A stretch of DNA of 64,000 nucleotides from DATAES01 sp963802415. Its GTDB lineage: Bacteria; Actinomycetota; Acidimicrobiia; Acidimicrobiales; JACDCH01. A program made the translations under genes and the position numbers. The first letter of the stretch is position 1. Every line of letters starts with the position of its first letter. Where the stretch lies: assembly GCA_963802415.1 (NCBI GenBank), contig CAWDIH010000001.1, positions 310,001 through 374,000 on the forward strand. The letters run 5' to 3'. The notes below the pieces were generated by a model, which worked only from the letters and a program-made list of their open reading frames with translations, searched no databases and had not been told where the DNA came from. Shown piece after piece: positions 43,406 through 53,277 of this stretch.

Positions 43406-45929
43406 TCAAATGCGGGCGGCGCGGTCTTCGCTGTCACTGGACGCAGCATCGGTTGCGGCTTGAAGTTGAAGCTCGTCGATCAACGCAGCGAGCCGATGCG
43501 CTTGACCTTCCTCGTATGCCCATTCGTAGCCACGTTCGGACGCTTCGAACGGAAGGCCACGCACGAGACGCAGCACCTCGGGGCTGCCCTGACCGGTTGC
43601 GTATCCCTCGAGTAGCGACGCGTCCGCAACTACGTAGGGGCCGACGCGGTAGCGCCCGTTGTCGACGGGACGGAGGTGGTGCGCGCCCTCTGCGTCGAGA
43701 CCGAGCAAGCGTCGCGCGCGCGACACGGTCTCGTTGAACGCCGCCTGCGTGGGCGCGGCCTCAGGCCAGAGAACGTCTCTGAGCCGAGAGTCATCGACGC
43801 CCTCTGGGTGAAGCGCGAGGTACGTCACCAGCTCGATGCTGCGGCGACGGTCGATAGGTTGAGACCCGCCGACGATCTCGACTGGACCGAGCACGCGCAC
43901 CATGACGTGGCCCGGAGGAACGAGGAGCTGCCCACGCGTATCCAGCTCGAGCGGCGCGTGGTCCGGACCGATCGTGAGGCCGCGTTCAACATCGCCGTTC
44001 GAGTGGAGGTCGAGGTCGAGTTGTTCGCCGGGATCGAGATCGGCTGCGGCGCGCAGAAGGTCTCCCGTCGCGCACAGGACGTCGGAGGGAAGAGCAGCGG
44101 GCACCAACTGGAGACCGAGCGGCTTTACGATCAACGTGTCGCCTTCGACGCAGAGCTCTCGGTCGAACTCGCCGTCGACATCGGTCGCCGCGACCACCGC
44201 CAATCCGGAGTGGTTCGAAGCAGCATCGAGGAGGCGGTCGAGCACCGCCTTGCGGGGCGCCGATGCGACGAGCACGACCGTCGGTGTCGCGGTGTCGGAT
44301 GGATCTGCCGCGCGAGCGTCAAGCGTTGAGCATCGCCGTCTTGCAGCGAGCGTTGTGGTTATGGCCGCTGCCTCGGCTTCGAGCTCGTCAATGACGTTGT
44401 CGATCTCGTCGACAATTTTCACCCGGTCGAGTACATCGATCCCGGCCGGAGGCCGGCCGCACAACACCAGGTTCACGTCGTCAGCACGGTTACTCGTCGC
44501 CAGCTCGATTGCGATGGTCCACAGCAGGCGTTCCGCGTCGGCGCGATCACCACCCACCAGCGTGCGACTCCCCGCTTCGAGATCAATCAGCACCGAGCGC
44601 TCATCGACGGTTCCGACGGTGACCAGGGCGGGTGCCGGTCCTCCCTGTGAGTGGGCGACGGGATGCAGGTCGTCGTCTGGGACCGACGCTGGCAGGGTCC
44701 ACGCGCGGCCACCGGCCGTGACAGTGAAGGGCGCCGTCGGCGCGTCGACTTCTTCGGTGAGCAGGATCTCGATCGCGTCTGGGCCCACGCTCACCGCTGC
44801 GATGGCTGGGCATGCTCCCGGTCGGCGACGGCCGAGACAGTGTGCGAAGAGCCGGAGCGCGAGGTCGACCCGCTCAAAGGGAGCGTCGACCGCGGCGCGG
44901 CGGAGGTGGAGCTCGGCGCGTGCCGCTGAAGGTTCAGGAAGTCCCGGTGCACGGCCGGGTGCCCTGTGTTGGCGTTGGCGCCGGCGCAGCCGCGAGACGC
45001 TGGCGACTACTCCGGCGGCGACGAGCGCTGAGCCCGCCAGCAGTGGTGCAATCGAGTAGTCAGGATCGTCCGAGGAGTCGCCCGATGCGGGCATCTGATC
45101 GTGCCCGTTGCTCGAAGCCGATTCGGCGCTCGCAACGGTCGTTGGAGGGCTGGTGATCGTCGTACTCACCGGTGATGGCGGAGATGACGGCTGGACGGCG
45201 GGACGCGGTGGCGGTGCGGGCGAGTCGGCGACGGGGTCGACTCCGCTCGCGTCCGCGGGGAGGACCAACACCCAGCCCGGCTGGATCAAGTTCGGGTCAC
45301 CGAAGTGCCGGCCATCGGGGAACGCCCGGCCTTGATTGAGCAACCAGATGTCGCGCCAGCGAAGGCCGTCGCCGAGGTGGTCTTCGGCCAGCTTCCAGAG
45401 CGAATCGCGGGGCACGACCGTGCACGTCGGGAGCGCGGGCGCAGCGTTCGCTGTCGGAGCAGGGTCGTCCACGCTTGTCGCGAAGATCGCGGGTTCGGCG
45501 CGCGCAAGCATCACGGTTGGTGCCTGGTGCGACGTCACGACGGTGGACCCCGCAGGTCGGAGGCTTCCGACGAACAGGGTGGCGGAGACCACCAGCTCGC
45601 GCACGATGGGCTGGAGGAGGCTGGCGAGAGGAACCTCGCGTGCTTCTGTCCCGCGCACCCACGCCGCGAACCTCGACGGCGAAGGAGACGGCGAGCATCG
45701 CCCACAGCACCCACGTTGCACAGGCGAGCGACTTGATGAGCACCGCATCCGAGATCGAGGCGCCATTCAACGCCTCGGAGATCTGGGCCCAACTCGGCAG
45801 GGCGCTCGGCAGCGGCCATCCCACGAAGCGGCTCAGCGTCCAGGGCACGCCCGCGAGCAACACCGTCAACGCGATCGCGGCCGCGATCGATCGCGCGAGC
45901 TGGCGAACGAGGCGCGGCGTGATCGCCAT
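43406..45929 (-). pseudogene. membrane-bound LysM and BTAD-domain protein of the Tad locus, one frameshift
   Basis: From ATG 45929, overlapping the TadG-like stop: membrane helices AIAAAIALTVLLAGVPWTLS and SLACATWVLWAMLAVSFAVE. The frame changes near 45680 to FAAWVRGTEAREVPLASLLQ with another helix. Then LysM (CTVVPRDSLWKLAEDHLGDG, NLIQPGWVLVLPADA), a Thr/Ser/Pro linker, a membrane helix (SIAPLLAGSALVAAGVVASV), a long cytoplasmic region and a C-terminal winged-helix/BTAD module (VMVRVLGPVEIVGGSQPIDR, VTYLALHPEGVDDSRLRDVL, SRARRLLGL). Such proteins end many actinobacterial tad operons and may couple the envelope to transcription. Full length would be about 840 residues. Confidence 0.75.
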
Positions 45930-46352
45930 CAGCCGGTCCCGTCCTGTACGGCCCGGACACCGTGCGCGGTGCCGGACGCTGTCCATCGTGACGGGACCGA
46001 CGCCGAAGAGCCCGAGAATGGTGAGTTCCTGTGTCACGCGTACATGGACCGTCACGGTGTCGCCGCTCACGTCGACAGTCCCCTCGTGCCCGGTGCGGGC
46101 GAGGTAGTCGGCGACTCGCTGCCGCGCCGCATCCGGTTGGACGATCACAACACCTCCTTGGCGGAGGGCGTTCTCGTCGATGGCCTGCGCGCCGGCGCGG
46201 GCGGCGGCCTCGGCTTCGTCATACGCGGCGCGCCGGGCGGCCAGCATGTAGCCACCGTCGACGACGAGCCCGGCGACCGCGAGGAGTGCGACGGCGAAGA
46301 TGACAATGAACGCGGTCACGGTGCCGTCTTCTCCGCGGCATCGGCTCGTCAC
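45928..46352 (-). pseudogene. TadG/TadE-like pilus-assembly protein, frameshift near its end
   Basis: EDGTVTAFIVIFAVALLAVA, GLVVDGGYMLAARRAAYDEA and EAAARAGAQAIDENALRQGG are the Tad-type N-terminal helix and the following helix of putative Flp pilus-assembly TadG proteins. The frame as sequenced runs into the next gene. One base near 46000 gives HGVRAVQDGTG and a stop at 45928-45930 overlapping the next ATG (TGATG), which is the natural arrangement. Confidence 0.72.
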
Positions 46353-46777
46353 GGTTGTGTCCCGCGGTAGACGTCGACCGATTCAGTGAACGTGGACGTG
46401 AAGGTGCGCGATGCCGGGAGTTTGAGCCCAGTGAGATCACCGAGGTCGACAGTGCAGTCAACGGTGGCCGTCACCCAACCTCCTGCACGGAACTGTGAGG
46501 TGTCGAGCGAGACCGTCAACGAGCGGCACGTCACACCACCTTCGTGCAGTCGATCCCGCGCCGCGGCCTCGCCGCCCGCAATCGCGGAGTCTGGACCGCG
46601 CGCGATCGATCCCGCGCGAGCCGCATCCCTCGCTGCGGCATCGACGTCGGTGCGCGCTTGCGCGTAACGCCCACCCATGACGACAAGCAGGAGTAGCAGC
46701 ACGACCGCGGGCGTGAGCAGGACGAGCTCGAGCGATGCCGAGCCCCGATCGTTACGCACGGGGTGACGACGGCTCAT
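46349..46777 (-). CDS. tadE: TadE-like minor pilin
   Basis: 142 residues. Short basic N-terminus, then DRGSASLELVLLTPAVVLLL with the class III/TadE signature (G-S-x-x-x-E) and a long hydrophobic helix, followed by DVDAAARDAARAGSIARG and a secreted domain with a cysteine pair (TCRSLTVSL, TVDCTVDLG). 4-bp overlap with both neighbours. A pseudopilin-like subunit of the Flp pilus. Confidence 0.82.
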   Translation of the reverse strand: MSRRHPVRNDRGSASLELVLLTPAVVLLLLLVVMGGRYAQARTDVDAAARDAARAGSIARGPDSAIAGGEAAARDRLHEGGVTCRSLTVSLDTSQFRAGGWVTATVDCTVDLGDLTGLKLPASRTFTSTFTESVDVYRGTQP

Positions 46778-47160
46778 CCGGGATCCTCTCTGAACCGCTC
46801 CACGGGACTGGTCGCAGATGCGTCAACCGAGAGGGTGAACCCCGGCACCACGGTCGCGGCGTGGCCGTGCACCGAAACGGTCGCGGTCTCGGCGTCTCGG
46901 CTCGCGGTGACGCTGACGTCCTGCACGATGGTTGGTCCTGAGGCGGCGAGGAAGTCCGCCGCACGCGCCCGTCCCGCCTCCGCGGTTGCTCCTTCGACCC
47001 GCGCCGAGCGCACGCCCTCTTGTGCCGCGGCCTGCGCGACGTGCTCGGCGTGGTACCAGAGCCCGAACTGGATGACGAGCATCACGAGAAACAGCATCAC
47101 GGGCGTGAGCAGCACGACCTCAGTCGTCGCCGAGCCGCGCTCAGGGTCCGGCCGGCGCAT
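46774..47160 (-). CDS. tadE: TadE-like minor pilin
   Basis: 128 residues from ATG 47160; the frame extends upstream but MRRPDPERGSATTEVVLLTP is the family start. E in SATTEVV precedes the hydrophobic helix VMLFLVMLVIQFGLWYHAEH; then VAQAAAQEGVRSARVEGATA. Second TadE-type subunit in tandem. Overlaps the pilin gene by 20 bp. Confidence 0.82.
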   Translation of the reverse strand: MRRPDPERGSATTEVVLLTPVMLFLVMLVIQFGLWYHAEHVAQAAAQEGVRSARVEGATAEAGRARAADFLAASGPTIVQDVSVTASRDAETATVSVHGHAATVVPGFTLSVDASATSPVERFREDPG

Positions 47161-47356
47161 CGGTCGGGATGCTGTTCGCCTTTTGGGTGACCTTGAGGAC
47201 GATGATCGCCCCAGCGGCCAGCGCAAGCGCGGCGAAGATCGCAGTGATGATCACCTTCTCCGTGGTCTCGCCGCGCTCGTCGTGACGCATCTGGCCAACT
47301 CGGAGCTCCAGCCAGCACCGCAGGTAGTCGAGGGCGGGGTTGTCAAAGAGCCTCAC
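47141..47356 (-). CDS. Flp-type major pilin-like small protein
   Basis: 71 residues. A processing-site-like stretch DERGETTEKVIITAIFAALA, with E five residues into the hydrophobic run, is followed by LAAGAIIVLKVTQKANSIPT. Length, position before the TadC gene and the single helix agree with actinobacterial Flp-type pilins. Prepilin peptidase is not encoded in the window. Confidence 0.75.
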   Translation of the reverse strand: MRLFDNPALDYLRCWLELRVGQMRHDERGETTEKVIITAIFAALALAAGAIIVLKVTQKANSIPTDAPAGP

Positions 47357-47396
47357 GGCGTCTCTCTTTCTCCGGATTCATGAACTCGCGGCCTTC

Positions 47397-48293
47397 TCAG
47401 ATCCCATGAAGCACCTGGTCGATCGCGGGGTAGACGAGGAACACGATGAACCCGAGCATCAGCAGCACGACCGGCAACGTCATGCGTTCGGTCGCGGCTT
47501 GCGCGGCTGCTTCGACATCGGTGAGTCCGTGCAGCCGTAACGCGCGGGCTTTCGCCGCCAGCGAAGACCGGACCCGCGCCCCTTCGTCTCCGGCGAGGGC
47601 CGCGCTCGCCGCCAACTCGCCGAGCTCGGGGACGGCCAGCTCGTCACCGAGCCGCGCGAGCCCGGACCACGGCGTTTCACCCAGCAGCCGCGCCTCCAGG
47701 AGCGCGCTGCGCAGCTCGTCGAACGCCCACCCCTGCCCGGCCTCGGCGCCGTCGTGCAGCGCGGAGTCGACGCCGCGGCCACCCGCCAAGCTGATGGACA
47801 CGATGTCGAGGAACGAGCTGAAGGCGTGTCGGAAGCTGCGCCGGCGGTCGGCGGCCTTCCCCTTGAGTAGGATCACCGGATACAAGAAGCCGACGGGCGC
47901 GAGCACGACCGAGATCCAAAGCGGAAACGCGACGCCGACTTGAACCCCGCCGGCCCACATCAATGCGGTCGTGAACGGCGCCCAGAGCAGGCCGACGAGC
48001 ACGAAGGCGACGCGCTGGCCGTGGTGCTCTGCGGGAGTCGTACCCGTGATGCGCAGGTCGGGCGCGAGCGGGGCGACCAATCGTGCTCCGATCGGCGATT
48101 CGGCGAGTCGCTGACCGAGGAGTCGCGCGACCAGCGACACGCGCTTGGGCTCACGAAGGCCGAGCGGGTCGGGCTGGCGGCGGTGAAGGGTAGCGATCGC
48201 GTGGTCGAGCGGCACCGGCGAGGGTCGCAACCCCGAGAGCACGAGGACGAGCCCGGCGCCCACCCCGAGGCCGGCGATGAGCGCGGGTGTCAC
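47397..48293 (-). CDS. tadC: TadC-like inner-membrane platform protein (GspF fold)
   Basis: 298 residues from GTG 48293. Membrane helices at both ends (LIAGLGVGAGLVLVLSGLRP, AFVLVGLLWAPFTTALMWAG, MTLPVVLLMLGFIVFLVYPA) enclose the cytoplasmic T2SSF helical bundle (RSFRHAFSSFLDIVSISLAG, GRGVDSALHDGAEAGQGWAF). Overlaps TadB by 4 bp. Pilus platform, partner of TadB and the TadA ATPase. Confidence 0.87.
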   Translation of the reverse strand: MTPALIAGLGVGAGLVLVLSGLRPSPVPLDHAIATLHRRQPDPLGLREPKRVSLVARLLGQRLAESPIGARLVAPLAPDLRITGTTPAEHHGQRVAFVLVGLLWAPFTTALMWAGGVQVGVAFPLWISVVLAPVGFLYPVILLKGKAADRRRSFRHAFSSFLDIVSISLAGGRGVDSALHDGAEAGQGWAFDELRSALLEARLLGETPWSGLARLGDELAVPELGELAASAALAGDEGARVRSSLAAKARALRLHGLTDVEAAAQAATERMTLPVVLLMLGFIVFLVYPAIDQVLHGI

Positions 48294-49144
48294 CGATCGA
48301 CCTCTGCGGTCGGGCGCAGCGCAAGGAACCGCTCGGGCGCGACGAACTCGCTCATGCGTGCGAGCCACGTCAATGCGACACCCCAGCAGAGCGCAACGGC
48401 ACCGAGGACGACCTGGCCGGTCGGCGTCCCGTACACGTCGAGATAGCGACGGTTGAGAAGGATCAAGCCGATGGCCGTACTGGCGGTGCAGGCGGCGATG
48501 ACCCGAACCGCGGTGCGGAGCCGAGCGCGCGCCACATCGACACGCAACCGCATTCCCGCCTCTTCGCGGGCCGACACCGCGAGCGTGCCGAGAAGCTCAC
48601 CGAGCTGGCCGACCGATCCTTGCGACGCGAGAGTGAGCGCCGACACGACGAGATCGCCGGTCGGGTGAGCGAGGTCCTCCGCGAACTGGCGCAGCGCTGT
48701 CGTCAGCGGTTCGCGTTCCAGCCGCACCGCCAGCGCGGTCACCTCCGCCTTGATCGGACCTGGCGCGACGATCGCAGTTGTGGCCACCGCCTGTTCGAGA
48801 CCGTGAGCTCCTGACATCGTGTCGCGCAACATCTCCGTCCACGCGGCAATCGCCTCCGTGCGCGCGGTGGCCCGCTCCTGCGACGCCTTCGAGCCGAACA
48901 GCTCGGGCGCGAACCAGCCCACCGTGCCGAGCCCGATCGCCGCGACGGGCCAGCGCGTGATCAAGGCGGTCGGCAGAGCAAGCGCTAGCGCGACCGGGAG
49001 CCGCCTGCCCAAGCCAACGCGATCCAATCTGGGTTGCAAACGCTTCGGCGGTCCCTGTTGGACCGGTCGGCGCTTGAGGCCATCGACGACCAGCCATAGC
49101 CCCCCGCCGAAGCCGGCGCCGGCAAGAACCGCGAGCAGGCTCAC
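48290..49144 (-). CDS. tadB: TadB-like inner-membrane platform protein (GspF fold)
   Basis: 284 residues from GTG 49144 (GTGA overlap with TadA). Helices LLAVLAGAGFGGGLWLVVDG, PTALITRWPVAAIGLGTVGW, then the T2SSF bundle (ATARTEAIAAWTEMLRDTMS, GAHGLEQAVATTAIVAPGPI, EDLAHPTGDLVVSALTLASQ) and C-terminal helices VRVIAACTASTAIGLILLNR and GQVVLGAVALCWGVALTWLA. Confidence 0.87.
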   Translation of the reverse strand: MSLLAVLAGAGFGGGLWLVVDGLKRRPVQQGPPKRLQPRLDRVGLGRRLPVALALALPTALITRWPVAAIGLGTVGWFAPELFGSKASQERATARTEAIAAWTEMLRDTMSGAHGLEQAVATTAIVAPGPIKAEVTALAVRLEREPLTTALRQFAEDLAHPTGDLVVSALTLASQGSVGQLGELLGTLAVSAREEAGMRLRVDVARARLRTAVRVIAACTASTAIGLILLNRRYLDVYGTPTGQVVLGAVALCWGVALTWLARMSEFVAPERFLALRPTAEVDR

Positions 49145-50461
49145 CGCCACCACCCCCGCGGGTTGCTGTGGAGTTCGCGGTCGTAGCCCTCGCAGACCAA
49201 CTCGTCGAGAAGGTCCGCCGGGATCGGCGTTCCCGGAACTGCACGCCCGTCGGGGTCGGGACAGAAGAGCTCGTTGGTGAGCACCTGCTTGCCATCGAAT
49301 CCCGTGACCTGCCGGATGCTCGACACGAACCGTCCACGGTTCGTCTTGGCGATGAAGACGAGGAGGTCGATCGCAGCCGAGGCCAGCAAGAGCGTCGCCT
49401 CCATCGGGAGCCGCTCGGGTGCCTGCATCGCGTAGAGCGCGAGCTTGCGGAAGACACCGCCCGACGAGTCGGCGTGGATCGTGCACATCGAGCCGTCGTT
49501 GCCCTGGCTCATGGCGTTGAGCATCGGGATGACCTCGTCGCCGCGTACCTCACCGACGATTACGCGATCGGGGTTCATGCGCAGCGACATCCGCACGAGC
49601 TCGGCCGCAGTCACTACGCCGACGCCCTCGACGTTGGCCTCGCGAGCTTCGAGCGCAACGCAGTCGGGATGCAGTTCCGGGTAGCGATCCAGACCCAGCT
49701 CGAGCTCGGTTTCGATCGTCACGATCCGCTCGTCGGATGGGATCTCCGAGGCGAGCGCGCGCAACATCGTCGTCTTTCCGGCGCCGGTGGCCCCCGCGAT
49801 CATCAACTGCTTGCGCGCGGACCGCGGCCGCAAGGAACGACGCGATGCCGCGGTCGATCGCACCGAGGCCCTCGAGGTCGGCGAGGTCGACCTTCAGGTA
49901 CCGATGTCGCCGGATCGCGAGACACGGACGACCACACACCCAGGCCGCGGCGAACAGTCGAGACCCGTCGGGCAGCTGGAGGTTTAGCTGCGGCTTGCTC
50001 GCGTTGAACTCGCGTTCCGACAGACCGTGGCGCCTGCCGATCTCGCGGAGCAGCTCGATCAGCTCCGCGTCGCTCGCCGCGATCGGTGGACCACTCACCT
50101 TGGTCCCGTCGGCGTACTCGATGAAGACGGTGTCGCAGCCATTGGCGTGGATGTTCATGATCCGCTCGTCATCGAGGAGCGGCTGGAGGCGGCCGAGCTG
50201 GAAGATGCGGTCGTAGACCGCTTGGGCGATCGCCGCCTCTTCATCCGCCGTGAGCACCAGTTCGTTGCGGGCGAGGCAGTCCCGGGCGTGCTGTTCGAGT
50301 TGATCGTCGATGAGACGGCGAGCGAGCGCGGCCTGGTCGTCGGCGTCGAGCCGCCGTCCACCGGAAGTCAACGCCGCGCTCGTCCGCTCGGTGAGGCCGG
50401 TCGCGACGGCGGTGCGCAGGCGGAGCACGAGCGCCTCGTCGAGGTAGGTCGTTCCGGTCAC
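49141..50461 (-). pseudogene. tadA: TadA/CpaF-type pilus-assembly ATPase, split by one frameshift
   Basis: From 50461: VYDRIFQLGRLQPLLDDERI, MNIHANGCDTVFIEYADGTK and LNLQLPDGSRLFAAAWVCGR. The frame changes near 49825, then RKQLMIAGATGAGKTTMLRA (Walker A), IVTIETELELGLDRYPELHP (Asp box), LVRMSLRMNPDRVIVGEVRG (Walker B), AMSQGNDGSMCTIHADSSGG (His box). All secretion-ATPase motifs are present; one base restores about 440 residues. Drives Flp pilus assembly. Confidence 0.9.
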
Positions 50462-51192
50462 GCAAGTACTCCTTCGACGCGGGATGCCTCGATGGTGTCG
50501 AGGATCGATCGAGCCGCCCGTACGAGCCGGCTCCTGCGAGCCGCCCGCGGCGTCGACTCGCCGGTAATCGCGCCGGCTCCATGCGCGTCGACGGGCATCT
50601 CGAGAACGAGCCGTAGATATGTGATGGAGCGGACTGCCTCGACGTCGTACGGGCGGTCACCCGCAAGCACGACACCGACTCGCCCATGGGCTGCGGCCGA
50701 CAGCCCCTCGAGGCGTTGCTCGAAGTGTTCGATGCCGGCCACGTCGGGACGCAACACAACAAGCGTCAGGTCCGCGCCGCGCATGACCTCGGTCGCGGGC
50801 GACCCTGCGGACCACCGTCCGCAGTCGGCAACGCCCCCGCCGCCGGCGCGGATGCCCACATCCAGCCGCGGCGCCACCGTCGCGATCGCCGTCGCGGCCT
50901 GCTCAGGGTTGAGCGGTGCGAGTACAGCAGCGGCACCGCAGGGGAGCTGCTGCGCGTGATTGGCGAGATCGAGTTCGGAGCCGGCGTGGCGAGCGGACGC
51001 GGCGAGCGATACGAGTCCGGGGTCGAACCCGACGCCGAGCCGGGCTGCGAGGTCGCCGCCCGCCGGGTCGGCCTCGACGAGAAAGGGCGCCGCCAGTGAT
51101 GTCGGCGCTGTCGCCCACGCGGTGACGAGTGCCAGCGCGAGCGTCGTGGCCCCGGGCGAGTGCTTCGTCGAGCACACGGCGATCACGATCAT
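50458..51192 (-). CDS. tadZ: TadZ/CpaE-like ParA-family ATPase
   Basis: 244 residues. Start MIVIAVCSTKHSPGATTLAL is a deviant Walker A; LVEADPAGGDLAARLGVGFD is the second nucleotide-binding motif; LTLVVLRPDVAGIEHFEQRL and RVGVVLAGDRPYDVEAVRSI complete the fold. In tad loci this protein localises the secretion machine at the pole. Overlaps TadA and the SAF-domain gene by 4 bp each. Confidence 0.8.
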   Translation of the reverse strand: MIVIAVCSTKHSPGATTLALALVTAWATAPTSLAAPFLVEADPAGGDLAARLGVGFDPGLVSLAASARHAGSELDLANHAQQLPCGAAAVLAPLNPEQAATAIATVAPRLDVGIRAGGGGVADCGRWSAGSPATEVMRGADLTLVVLRPDVAGIEHFEQRLEGLSAAAHGRVGVVLAGDRPYDVEAVRSITYLRLVLEMPVDAHGAGAITGESTPRAARRSRLVRAARSILDTIEASRVEGVLA

Positions 51193-51878
51193 CGGGCTGC
51201 CAATACGAGGGTCACACGGCTGCGCGCGCCTGCGACCGCGAGCGGAGCCGCATCGCCGGGTGCGACGGCAAGCGATACGGACAAGCCGCCGCCGCTGTCG
51301 GCGAGTTGCGCAATGGCAACGATGGTCGCGGTTACCGGCGCGTCGATGTGATCCTGGCCGGTTGACGACGCCGCGTCAGGAGGGAGAACGATCGCCAACA
51401 CCGTGTCGCCGGATCGCAGACCGGCGGGAAACTCGCCGGGCTTCAAGACGACTCCCACGACGGCATCGGCCGGGTCGATGGTCGGCCTAGTTGCGAGTTG
51501 GCTCGGGTTGAGAAGGCTGCCAGGAACCAGAGCCATGGCCGCAGTTCGGCCGACGGCCGACGAGCGTTCCGACCATGACAGCGTGTTGATCCCGTCGACC
51601 GATGGCGCGAGCACCTGCACGAGGTCGCTCTGCTGGATCACCTGCCCCGCCGACACTGGCCGCGCGATTGCGACAACTGGGTGGCGGTCCCCGAGATTGG
51701 CGTAGAGCAATCCTGCGAAGAGAGCGCTCACGACCATGACGAGCGCGCCGACGATGATCCGAGTCCGGTTCCGCGCCGCTGCCTTCGCGGTCGCACCGAT
51801 CGTCGGTGACGGCTTGCGTGAGGTCGCGCTGGCCGCGCCGTTGCCGATCGTGGCCGTCGGGGTTCGTGTTGTCGGCAC
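51189..51878 (-). CDS. CpaB/RcpC-like SAF-domain protein
   Basis: 229 residues. One membrane helix (RIIVGALVMVVSALFAGLLY) then a SAF domain: VVAIARPVSAGQVIQQSDLV, TAAMALVPGSLLNPSQLATR, VGVVLKPGEFPAGLRSGDTV. SAF-domain proteins of the CpaB family anchor Flp pili in the envelope. Overlaps the TadZ-like gene by 4 bp. Confidence 0.82.
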   Translation of the reverse strand: MPTTRTPTATIGNGAASATSRKPSPTIGATAKAAARNRTRIIVGALVMVVSALFAGLLYANLGDRHPVVAIARPVSAGQVIQQSDLVQVLAPSVDGINTLSWSERSSAVGRTAAMALVPGSLLNPSQLATRPTIDPADAVVGVVLKPGEFPAGLRSGDTVLAIVLPPDAASSTGQDHIDAPVTATIVAIAQLADSGGGLSVSLAVAPGDAAPLAVAGARSRVTLVLAAR

Positions 51879-51901
51879 AGCGCCTCCTGTCGGATCGGGT
51901 C

Positions 51902-52736
51902 CTACCGATTCACCGCCTCGATCTCGGCGACGCGGACCGCGAAGGCCGTCGTGCGAGTCGCGGTGCCGAGGTCACCTCCGCCAGCGATTCCTGCCGCAGT
52001 CCATGTGACGTGCCACGTGATCGTGGCGCTCGCCGTGAACGCGCCGCCGGGCGCCGAGGCCGAACTGTGACGGTAGACATAAGTGCAGTCCGAGTGCTGC
52101 TCGCTCGACGGGCGGTTCGGGTCGTACTCGGTGCCGGGGCCGGCGCAGTTGACGGTGTCGGCGTTTCCCATCGCCCAACTCACCGATTCCGGTTCCGCGG
52201 TCGCCGTCACCGTCACGCCCCCGGCGCTCGCAGTCGCACTCACTGGCTGCCAGATCGAATGGTCAATCCACATCCAGGAGGTGAGGTTCACGACTTGCTC
52301 GCCACTCTCGGGCGGGTTGAGGTGGACCTCCGGCACGGGTATCAGCGTGCGGTCCGAGGCCTGCTGCGCCAGGACAGCTGGATCGACCGCCGGGGCGGGC
52401 AACCACACGATCGTGGCGGTCGACTGGCCGCTCGCGTCGTAGCAGATCTTCCGGTACCAGGTGCCGGGCCCGGTTCCGGGCTGGGGGCCGTACTCCCCTT
52501 GTGCCAGACCCTCTGCAGCCTGGATGCCCGCGGCGTCGAGCGCTTCGTACACACAGTTCGAATGACCGCTGCCACCGCCACCGCCCGCGCTCCCGCCAGC
52601 ACCGCCACTGTTGCCGGCGTCAGCCCCGACTTGGGTGCCGTCGTTGAACGCGTCACCGCCTCCGTCGGCCACGCGACGGTCGGCGTAGCGACCATGAGCA
52701 GCGTTGCCGCGGCGAGGGCGATCAGGCGGCGGTGCA
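51902..52736 (-). pseudogene. secreted hypothetical protein of the Tad operon, frameshift in its leader
   Basis: From ATG 52736 a signal peptide reads MHRRLIALAAATLLMVATPT; near 52685 the frame changes to ADGGGDAFNDGTQVGADAGN. The Gly-rich stretch is followed by SGHSNCVYEALDAAGIQAAE, GTGPGTWYRKICYDASGQST and IPVPEVHLNPPESGEQVVNL, then a beta-rich domain with TWHVTWTAAGI. Proteins of this type, annotated hypothetical, are common next to CpaB in actinobacteria. Probably a surface component of the pilus system. Confidence 0.62.
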
Positions 52737-53238
52737 TCCGTCTCCCTCCTTGTGGAGGTCGCTGACCTTCCACGTCCCTCCCTCCCGTACGAGCGAGGCC
52801 GTGATCAAGTGGCGGACGCCGGTCGCGGTGTCCTTCCTCGTGCCGGTGGCAGCGTCGTAGATGCCGGTGTTGTCGAGGTAGCAGTCGCGCGCGGTCGCGC
52901 TCGTCGCCGACGATCGAAACGACACGCGGCGCGAGGTCGAAGCTGCCGCGGATGACCTCACCGCCCGACCGGCGAGCGATGAACGCGGTGCGGACCGTCT
53001 CGAGCTCGGTACCGGTGGCGTGGTCGGCGAGCTTCTGGCTCAGCGGGTCCATCGGGTCGGCGGCCGCCAGGTAGGCGTCCCAGAACCCGCGGTACGCGTC
53101 GAGCACCTCTTGGTCGGCGGCCGGCACCGATGACGTTGTCGGCGCTCCCGATGACTGACTCAGCGTGGTCGACGAGGCCGTACTTCCTCCTCCCGAGCAC
53201 GCGGCGGCGGCGAGCACGAACGCGGCCAGGAGTCCCAT
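52722..53238 (-). pseudogene. lipoprotein, first gene of the Tad operon, one frameshift
   Basis: From ATG 53238 (GTG one codon upstream also possible): MGLLAAFVLAAAACSGGGST, with lipobox AAAC. Then VLDAYRGFWDAYLAAADPMD and TVRTAFIARRSGGEVIRGSF. Near 52910 the frame changes to DCYLDNTGIYDAATGTRKDT and HLITASLVREGGTWKVSDLH. This is an NTF2-like secreted fold. The start is only 4 bp from copy D of the shared element, so the message would be leaderless or nearly so. Confidence 0.65.
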
Positions 53239-53242
53239 CACC

Positions 53243-53277
53243 CATCCACGTACGGTTGAGGGCCCAAAAGCGCGACG
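53243..53277 (-). promoter_or_regulatory. shared 35-bp upstream element, copy D (Tad operon)
   Basis: Minus strand: CGTCGCGCTTTTGGGC at one end and GTACGTGGATG at the other, with the same 8-bp interval as copies A and B. The first 16 bp are identical to copy A. It lies directly before the lipoprotein ATG. Confidence 0.65.
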
